Part shown: in pieces, positions 58,569-64,000 of the stretch | Layout: each line of letters opens with the position of its first letter | Numbering within the stretch: position 1 is the first letter of the stretch | From: Amycolatopsis lexingtonensis | Lineage (GTDB): Bacteria; Actinomycetota; Actinomycetes; Mycobacteriales; Pseudonocardiaceae | Direction: 5' to 3' | NCBI RefSeq assembly: GCF_014873755.1 | Contig: NZ_JADBEG010000001.1 | Coordinates: 8,592,501-8,656,500, forward strand | DNA length: 64,000 bases | Program-made: the position numbers and the translations under genes | Notes under the pieces: model-generated | Told to the model about the DNA's origin: nothing | The model's database searches: none | The model's input: only the letters and a program-made list of their open reading frames with translations

Positions 58569-59420
58569 TTATTCGGGCTCCGCGATGACGATGCGGTTCT
58601 CCTCGTAGCCGTCCGAACCGCCGACCCAGCGGCCGCCGCAGGTCGCCAGCACCACCCGGTGCGGCCCGGACTGGCCGAACAGGTCGTCCGCCTGCGCGGG
58701 CAGGTCGTCCTTGTGCACGGTGAGCAGCTGGGAGATCCGGTAGCGCCAGGTCTTCCCACCCCGGTCCACGACGGTCACCGCCCCGCCGATCCGGGCGGTC
58801 CACAGCTCGGCGAACGGCCCGGTGGCGCCCCGCCAGTTGACGTGCCCGGCGAAGACGCTGGCCCCGCCCGCGGCGTCGAGTTCCGCGCCCCACCAGGTCG
58901 CTTGGCCGAGGTCGGCGGGGATCGGGAGTTCGCCGTTCGGGCCGAGGTCCTCGCGCACGAGGGTGGCGGTGCCGCCCGCGGGCAGCCGGACGGTGCCGGG
59001 CGGTTGCGGGGATGGCGTCGACGGCTGGGCGGCGGGAGCGGCCGGCGCGGTGCTGGTCGGCGGTGGTGGTGTGGCGGAGGTGGGTGGCTGGGTGGCCGGA
59101 GCGGCCTTCGGAGCGGCGGCTCCCGCGGCGGGCAGTGCTGTGCCGGCCACGACGGCCGTGGGCGGGGAGGCGACCACGGAGGAGCCCAGTTGTACGGCGA
59201 GCACGGTGGCGGCCCCGAGCGCGAACCCGGCGAGCAACCGGCCACGGCGGGGTTTCGGCGCGCGTGAGTTCCGGCGGTCGCCGGACCACGGGTCGCCACC
59301 GCCCGCCCAGCCGCTGCCCGGGTGCTGCTCGTCGTCGACCGCGGCCCAGCCGGTGCCGCGGTGCCACTCCTCGATGAACCAGTCCTCGCCCCGCCAGCCT
59401 CCACCGGCGTCCTTCGCCAC
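58569..59420 (-). CDS. Class F sortase
   Basis: GTG at 59420 lies just after the stop of the surface-protein gene, with GGAGG upstream. The 283-residue protein has an N-terminal membrane helix (GRLLAGFALGAATVLAVQL), a long Pro/Thr/Ala-rich linker and a sortase barrel with FAGHVNW (His), VVLATCGGR (nucleophile Cys) and ENRIVI (Arg). Class F sortases of actinobacteria are monotopic transpeptidases that link surface proteins to peptidoglycan. The adjacent upstream gene encodes a surface protein, which would be the natural substrate, although its tail lacks a clear LPxTG. Confidence 0.9.
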   Translation of the reverse strand: MAKDAGGGWRGEDWFIEEWHRGTGWAAVDDEQHPGSGWAGGGDPWSGDRRNSRAPKPRRGRLLAGFALGAATVLAVQLGSSVVASPPTAVVAGTALPAAGAAAPKAAPATQPPTSATPPPPTSTAPAAPAAQPSTPSPQPPGTVRLPAGGTATLVREDLGPNGELPIPADLGQATWWGAELDAAGGASVFAGHVNWRGATGPFAELWTARIGGAVTVVDRGGKTWRYRISQLLTVHKDDLPAQADDLFGQSGPHRVVLATCGGRWVGGSDGYEENRIVIAEPE

Positions 59421-59424
59421 CCCG

Positions 59425-60870
59425 CTACCTCCGCGAAGCACGCCGCGCGGCGAAGCCGACCAGACCGGCACCCACCAGCGCCAGCAACCCGACACCGGCC
59501 ACGCCCAGCACCGAATAACTCGTCTCGACCGCGCCCCGCATCTGCGCGATCGGCGCGTCACCCGCCGGGATCGCGCGCGGGACCTCGTTCGGCTTGTTCG
59601 TCACGGTCAGCGCGAGCGTCTCGCCCGGCTTCACCGTGCCGCACGCCGACGGCGGGTTCCGCGGGTCGTACGCGTTCGTGTAGCCCGGCGGCGGACTCGC
59701 CTCCACGACGCAGATCTCCTGCGGCGCGCGGAGGTTCCCGACCGACACCCCGCCGGTCGCGCCGTCCGTGGTGACCACCGCGGGCTTGCCGTCGGCGCCG
59801 AGGAGCGGCTTCCCGTCCGCGCCGAGCGCCGCCGACGTCTTGTCCGCCCCGGTGATCCGCAGGGCCGCGCCGCCGACGCCCTTGCCCGTGTTCGCGTCGG
59901 TCTTCGTCACCTGCGCCGTGCCGGGCTTCGCGACCGTGGCGACGCCCTGCGCGGTCAGCTCCTGCTCGCCGCCGGTGGAAACCACTCGCTGCGCCGCGGT
60001 GTCGACCGGCACCCGGACGTAGGGCCGGGCGGCCGGCGCGGACAGCGAGGCCACCAGCTTCGGCCGGGCACCCGCCGGGGTCAGCTTCACCTTCACGGTG
60101 CCGTCGGCGCCGGTCTTCAGCGTGACGTTCTTCGCGGCCGCCTGCGGGCTCGCGTTGCCCGCGCTCTCGCCGGCCGGGTCGCCCAGGGTGCCGTCGGTCG
60201 CCGTCAGCTTCACCGCGACGTCCGGAACCCCCTTGCCCTGGGCGTTCTTCACGGTGGTGGTCCACTCGGCCGCTTCGCCGACGTGCTGGTCGCCCTTCGG
60301 CGCGGTCACCGAGGCGGTCCACGGCCCCCGGTTGGCCTCGGCGTCCTTCTTCAGCCGCTCGACGGCGGCGGCCGACTCCTTGCTCATCGCCTTCAGGTAT
60401 CCGTCAGCGTCGTAGGCGATCTTGTCCGCGGGCAGGCTCGGGTCACGGTCGGCCGGGGTGCGCGACGGCGCGGTCCACGAATGCAGCAAGTGCGCGAGCG
60501 CGGTCGCCTCGTCGGCGTTCTTGGTGCCGCCGTAGCGCAGCAGCAGGTACGAGATGTTCGCCGCCTGGTCCGCGGGCAGCTTCGTGCCCCACTTCGTGAG
60601 CAGCTCGTCGCCGGGCTTGTACTGCTCGTCGGTGTCGGGCGCGCGGAGCCGGAAGCTCACGCAGAACACCTGCTGCCCGCCGACGACGTACGACCCCAGC
60701 CAGACCGGCTTCGGGGCCGGGTCCGCGCCGACCCGGTGGCCGATGCCCTCCTGGCTCGCGGCCGACGCGGCGGGCGCGCCGGCGGTCACGGAGAGCGCGC
60801 CGAGCAGCGCCGCGGTGACGAGGGCGGTGAGCGCGCGGAGGCTCGCGCGCGGGCGTGTCGACCACCTCAT
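59425..60870 (-). CDS. Surface protein with thioester-domain-like and SpaA/Cna-B domains
   Basis: ATG at 60870 is ten bases after AGAGGAG. The 481-residue product has a signal peptide (about 1-38), an N-terminal domain with QQVFCVSF (Cys) and EATALAHLLHSW, which aligns with the TQXA region but lacks the Gln needed for the Cys-Gln thioester. Two beta-sandwich domains follow (including VTKTDANTGKGVGGAALRI of the Cna-B/SpaA kind). The C-terminus is a membrane helix and RRASRR but no LPxTG is seen (only IPAGD). So covalent thioester chemistry and standard sorting both look lost or altered. It pairs with the class F sortase downstream. Confidence 0.78.
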   Translation of the reverse strand: MRWSTRPRASLRALTALVTAALLGALSVTAGAPAASAASQEGIGHRVGADPAPKPVWLGSYVVGGQQVFCVSFRLRAPDTDEQYKPGDELLTKWGTKLPADQAANISYLLLRYGGTKNADEATALAHLLHSWTAPSRTPADRDPSLPADKIAYDADGYLKAMSKESAAAVERLKKDAEANRGPWTASVTAPKGDQHVGEAAEWTTTVKNAQGKGVPDVAVKLTATDGTLGDPAGESAGNASPQAAAKNVTLKTGADGTVKVKLTPAGARPKLVASLSAPAARPYVRVPVDTAAQRVVSTGGEQELTAQGVATVAKPGTAQVTKTDANTGKGVGGAALRITGADKTSAALGADGKPLLGADGKPAVVTTDGATGGVSVGNLRAPQEICVVEASPPPGYTNAYDPRNPPSACGTVKPGETLALTVTNKPNEVPRAIPAGDAPIAQMRGAVETSYSVLGVAGVGLLALVGAGLVGFAARRASRR

Positions 60871-61088
60871 GGTGTGCAGGCTCCTCTTCAGGCGCACGAT
60901 GACGACCTGCGGTGTCTCCGCAGGTCACACGATTGATCAACTCCCCGACGCGCGTTCGGTGAAGGACCGGGCACGCCAAGTGAGCGTCGCGCCGGACGGG
61001 TCCGGCTGTCTACCGCCCTTCGAGTGGCCGTCGCCGAACGGTCGTGATCTCCATCGCTTACGGTGTCTGCCGTGGCCACGGGCCCGCG

Positions 61089-61114
61089 GTCGAGTAAAGT
61101 CGTCTTTACTCGAC
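61089..61114. promoter_or_regulatory. Perfect 11-bp inverted repeat upstream of the YccA-like gene
   Basis: GTCGAGTAAAG (61089-61099) and CTTTACTCGAC (61104-61114) pair perfectly around TCGT, 76 bases before the start. The AT-rich centre in very GC-rich DNA favours a protein-binding site over a hairpin, but either is possible. Confidence 0.5.
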
Positions 61115-61190
61115 GGGAACCGCACGTCCCCGGCGGTCGTTGAACCCGATGCAGCGTCGATCCACAAAGCAGCAGATCCAGGAGGATCAG

Positions 61191-62024
61191 GTGCGTTCCA
61201 GTAGCAACCCGGCGTTCCGCAACCTGCCCCACGGCGGAACCCAGACTTACGGGCAGTACGGGCCCCCGGTGGGCTTCAACCAACCCCAGGGCGGCGTGCC
61301 CGGCTACGGCCCCGGCCAGGCCGCCTCCGGCGAAGGCGACCGCCCCATGACGGTGGACGACGTCGTCGTCAAGACCGGCATGAGCCTCGGCGTCGCGCTG
61401 CTCGTCGGGATCGTCACCGCGATCTGGGCCCAGACCTCGCTGGCCGAGACGGGCCGGCTCTCCGGCGCCCTCATCGGCGCGATGATCGGCGGCCTGATCG
61501 TCGGGCTCGTCATCTCGCTGGTGATTATTTTCCGGCAGAAGCCGAGCGGCCCGCTGACGCTCGTCTACTCCGCCGCCGAAGGCCTGTTCCTCGGTGCGCT
61601 GAGCGGCGTGTTCGAGGTGATCTACCCGGGCATCGCGCTGCAGGCGATCATCGGCACCGCGGGTGTCTTCATCGGCATGCTGGTGGTCTACAAGACCGGC
61701 GCGGTCAAGGTGACGCCGAAGCTGACCAAGTGGATCGTCGGCGCCGTCGTGGGTGTCGCGATCCTGATGCTGTTCAACCTGATCAGCTCGCTGTTCTTCG
61801 GCTTCAACCCGCTGCGCGACGGCGGCCCGATCGCGATCATCTTCAGCCTCGTCTGCATCGGCATCGCGGCGTTCAGCTTCCTGCTCGACTTCGACCAGGC
61901 CGACCGGATGATCCGCGAGGGCATGCCGTCGAAGTGGGCCTGGTACACCGCGTTCGGCCTGATGACCACGCTGGTCTGGCTGTACCTGGAGATCCTGCGG
62001 CTGCTGTCGTACCTCCGCGAGTAA
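61191..62024 (+). CDS. Bax inhibitor-1/YccA-like membrane protein
   Basis: GTG at 61191 follows AGGAGG. The 277-residue product has a Gly/Pro/Gln-rich cytoplasmic N-terminus (about 1-60) and then seven membrane segments of the Bax1-I/YccA group (VSLVIIF..., GVFIGMLVVYKTGAVKVTPKLTKWI). Bacterial members are membrane proteins linked to calcium leak or FtsH control; the actinobacterial subfamily is not characterised. An inverted repeat lies upstream and a terminator follows. Confidence 0.85.
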   Translation: MRSSSNPAFRNLPHGGTQTYGQYGPPVGFNQPQGGVPGYGPGQAASGEGDRPMTVDDVVVKTGMSLGVALLVGIVTAIWAQTSLAETGRLSGALIGAMIGGLIVGLVISLVIIFRQKPSGPLTLVYSAAEGLFLGALSGVFEVIYPGIALQAIIGTAGVFIGMLVVYKTGAVKVTPKLTKWIVGAVVGVAILMLFNLISSLFFGFNPLRDGGPIAIIFSLVCIGIAAFSFLLDFDQADRMIREGMPSKWAWYTAFGLMTTLVWLYLEILRLLSYLRE

Positions 62025-62046
62025 CTTGGCTCACAGTCTCACAGTG

Positions 62047-62078
62047 AAGGCGCTCCGTAATCAACGGGGCGCCTTTTC
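62047..62078 (+). terminator. Rho-independent terminator
   Basis: AAGGCGC and GCGCCTT arms (extended by CCGT/ACGG) are followed by TTTTCT. It ends the YccA-like gene. Confidence 0.85.
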
Positions 62079-62179
62079 TGTGGGTAATTCATGCTTTCGG
62101 GGACCCCGCTGCGGATCGTGCTCACCCTGCGTGTTTGATGTGCCGGTCAGTTCTTCATTTCACATGTGTGAGGTTCACA

Positions 62180-62914
62180 GTGAGCGTTCCCCCTCCGGCC
62201 CCCGGGGGCCAGCAGCCGGTGGGTCAGCCCGATCCCTACGGTCCGCCTCCCGGCGGCCACCCGCAGCAGTACGGCCAGCCCGGCACGCCGCCGCAGGGCC
62301 AGCCCGGCCAGTACGGCCCGCCGCCCGGGCAGTTCCCGCCCGGCCAGTTCCCGCCGGGCCAGCAGGGCTTCCCGCCCGCGCCGCCGGTGCCGAAGAAGTC
62401 GAAGGCCGGCACCTTCATCAAGTTCGGCGTCCTCGGCGTCATCGTGATCGTCGCCGTCGTCGTGGGGATCGTGTCGTTCGCCAACTCGCCGGCCAGCTCC
62501 AACGCCGGTGACTGCCTCACGATCACCGAGTTCACCCGGGGCGGGGACGACCCGGCGAAGGCGGACTGCAACGACCCGAAGGCCAACGTCAAGATCGCCG
62601 CCAAGCTCGACAGCGCGTCCGACAACTGCCCGGGCGGCTCCGACGCCGGCTACGACACCTACTCGGTCAGCGGCCGCAGCTCGTACAAGCTGTGCCTGAT
62701 GATCAACGCGAAGCAGGGCGACTGCCTCGCGAACTTCACGTCCACGACCAAGGGTTACGTGAAGGTCACCTGCACCGACCCGACCAAGGACGGCGAACTG
62801 GTGAAGGTCGTCTCGGGCCAGGCGGACAAGAACCTCTGCGAGGGCACGGAGGCCACGCGCGTGGCCGTCTACCCGGAGCCCGCGACGACGATGTGCGTCA
62901 AGACGAACGAATAG
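62180..62914 (+). CDS. LppU/SCO3897-family membrane protein
   Basis: GTG at 62180 is six bases after GAGG. The 244-residue protein has a Pro/Gly/Gln-rich cytoplasmic start (repeated GQFPPGQ units), a basic KKSKAG, one membrane helix (about 82-105) and an extracellular domain with several Cys (GDCLTI, ADCNDP, DNCPGG, DCLANF and others) probably forming disulfides. This is the layout of the LppU/SCO3897 family, whose role is unknown. It precedes the YeeE-like gene in the same direction. Confidence 0.85.
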   Translation: MSVPPPAPGGQQPVGQPDPYGPPPGGHPQQYGQPGTPPQGQPGQYGPPPGQFPPGQFPPGQQGFPPAPPVPKKSKAGTFIKFGVLGVIVIVAVVVGIVSFANSPASSNAGDCLTITEFTRGGDDPAKADCNDPKANVKIAAKLDSASDNCPGGSDAGYDTYSVSGRSSYKLCLMINAKQGDCLANFTSTTKGYVKVTCTDPTKDGELVKVVSGQADKNLCEGTEATRVAVYPEPATTMCVKTNE

Positions 62915-62989
62915 CTCCGGCTCACCGCGGCTCGTCCCACACTGTGCGACGAGCTGCGGTGAATCGATCACCGGATCTAACTTCACCGG

Positions 62990-64000
62990 GTGGCGACGAC
63001 CGAATCCCCAGCCGGTGAAAAGAAGTTCCTCGATTTCCCGACCTCCTGCGCGGCGCCCGTGCCGCGGCCCGAGGAGCCTGTCCGCGTGGTCCCGCTGGCC
63101 GTCGCCGGCGTGCTCGCGGCCGGCCTGACCGCCTACGTCTGGGCGAGCTACGGCGCCAAGTTCGGCGTCCTGCTGCTGCTCGGTCTCGGCCTCGGGCTCG
63201 CGCTGTTCCACTCGCGGTTCGGGTTCACGTCGGCCTGGCGCCAGCTCATCGCCGTCGGCAACGGCCAGGGCCTGCGGGCGCACACCCTCCTGCTCGGCAC
63301 CGCCGCGACGCTCATCGCGCTGATCGCGGGCACCGGCAGCGGGCTCTTCGGCAGCAAGCCGGCGCCGACGGCGGGCGCGCTCGGCCTCGCCCTCTTCGTC
63401 GGCGCGACGCTCTTCGCGATCGGCATGCAGCTCGGCGGCGCGTGCGCGTCCGGCACGCTGTTCGCGGTCGGGTCCGGCCAGTCGGCGATCGTGCTGACCC
63501 TCGGCGGCTTCATCGCCGGGTCGGTGCTCTACACCTGGGCGTACCCGGTGCTGTCGGGCTGGCCCGAGGTCAAGGGCGTGCTGCTGGCCGACCACGTCGG
63601 CTGGTTCGGCTCGTGGGCGATCACGATCGCCGTGCTCGTCGCGATCGTCTTCGCGACCCGTGCGGTGCAGCGCCGCCGCACGCCGCCGCCCACCGACGCC
63701 GTGCCGACCGCGCGGGGCTTCGCCCGGGTGTTCCGCGGCTCGTGGCCGATGCTCGTCGGCGCCGTCGTGCTGGGCGTGCTGGCCGGCGCGGTGTTCCTGG
63801 TGTCCGGCGGGATCTGGGGCATCACGAGCGCGTTCTCGTTGTGGGGCGCGAAGATCCTGCAGGTGTTCGGGCTGCACCCGGAGACGTGGGAGTTCTGGCG
63901 GCAGAAGTCCAACGCGACGTCGCTGGCCAACCCGATCTGGAAGGACAAGACCAGCCTGACCGACATCGGGATCATGATCGGCGCCGCGGTGGCCGCCGCG
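62990..64000 (+). CDS. YeeE/YedE family sulfur-compound transporter, cut off by window end
   Basis: GTG at 62990 starts a frame that is still open at 64000 (337 codons seen). The product is a multi-span membrane protein with the GGACASGTLFAVGSGQ motif, a conserved Cys stretch of YeeE/YedE proteins, which import thiosulfate or related sulfur compounds. The start (VATTESPAGEKKF) is hydrophilic and GC-rich. The C-terminus and any partner (for example a TusA-like protein) lie outside the window. Confidence 0.88.
   Translation, partial: MATTESPAGEKKFLDFPTSCAAPVPRPEEPVRVVPLAVAGVLAAGLTAYVWASYGAKFGVLLLLGLGLGLALFHSRFGFTSAWRQLIAVGNGQGLRAHTLLLGTAATLIALIAGTGSGLFGSKPAPTAGALGLALFVGATLFAIGMQLGGACASGTLFAVGSGQSAIVLTLGGFIAGSVLYTWAYPVLSGWPEVKGVLLADHVGWFGSWAITIAVLVAIVFATRAVQRRRTPPPTDAVPTARGFARVFRGSWPMLVGAVVLGVLAGAVFLVSGGIWGITSAFSLWGAKILQVFGLHPETWEFWRQKSNATSLANPIWKDKTSLTDIGIMIGAAVAAA

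Overview
The window is one 64 kb piece of a high-GC actinomycete chromosome. GTG starts, 1-4 base stop/start overlaps, AfsR-type regulators, WXG100 proteins, LPxTG/LAxTG surface proteins and a class F sortase all fit a Pseudonocardiales host. I infer Amycolatopsis or a close relative, partly from the type of dispersed palindrome seen near 49.1 and 55.1 kb. That assignment is inference.

About 1-18.8 kb is accessory DNA. It has lower GC patches, many short unknown genes, decayed gene fragments (a NUDIX-like piece near 10.9 kb and a broken second copy of the 5' end of the 10.0-10.9 kb hydrolase at 13.15-13.32 kb) and no visible integrase. Its left part (0.15-3.4 kb) holds tiny membrane and unknown genes plus two tandem paralogues. 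The centre (3.6-9.2 kb) is a RiPP locus: an 83-residue precursor, an ATP-grasp ester/amide ligase and a protein-isoaspartate methyltransferase homologue overlapping it by 4 bases. Upstream of these lie four overlapping genes of unknown role and a divergent XRE-TPR regulator. The set matches the aspartimidylated graspetides (fuscimiditide and amycolimiditide type), and the precursor has a Thr-rich stretch, one Asp-Gly and an acidic tail. The right part (9.3-18.4 kb) carries a sigma-region-4-like protein, an alpha/beta hydrolase, membrane proteins, a DUF3825 protein and a two-gene Gabija-like defence operon (OLD nuclease plus a short UvrD-type helicase) behind a strong promoter very close to the start codon.

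About 18.8-40.3 kb is ordinary high-GC chromosome rich in secreted and stress functions. It contains a 1361-residue LPDTG wall protein with eight DUF11-type modules; a P450 with a divergent TetR and a perfect operator palindrome; a thioester (TQXA) LANTG protein; and an AraC regulator beside a Tat-exported intradiol dioxygenase fused to a chitin-binding module. It also contains an orphan type II thioesterase, a GH19 chitinase with two almost identical binding modules, an Lrp-MFS divergent pair with repeats inside the transporter, a PdxI-like aldo-keto reductase, an ECF42-DGPF-DHFR operon and a NagZ-like GH3 enzyme.

About 40.4-45.4 kb is a sugar uptake unit: a LuxR-type regulator, a lipoprotein binding protein, two permeases and a GH1 beta-glucosidase, with all four transport/hydrolase genes overlapping or nearly so. 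It is followed by two huge tandem SARP/AAA regulators on the opposite strand (45.4-52.5 kb), a tandem WXG100 pair, a second LuxR paralogue and an amidase. The two LuxR paralogues share an upstream palindrome (CTTCACG, 1-2 bases, CGTGAAG) and a further half-site, which suggests a common box. The last part (55-64 kb) has a DivIVA-like coiled-coil protein, a two-domain fatty acyl-CoA reductase, a class F sortase next to a thioester-domain-like surface protein, a YccA/Bax-inhibitor membrane protein, an LppU-like protein and the start of a YeeE/YedE transporter that runs off the end.
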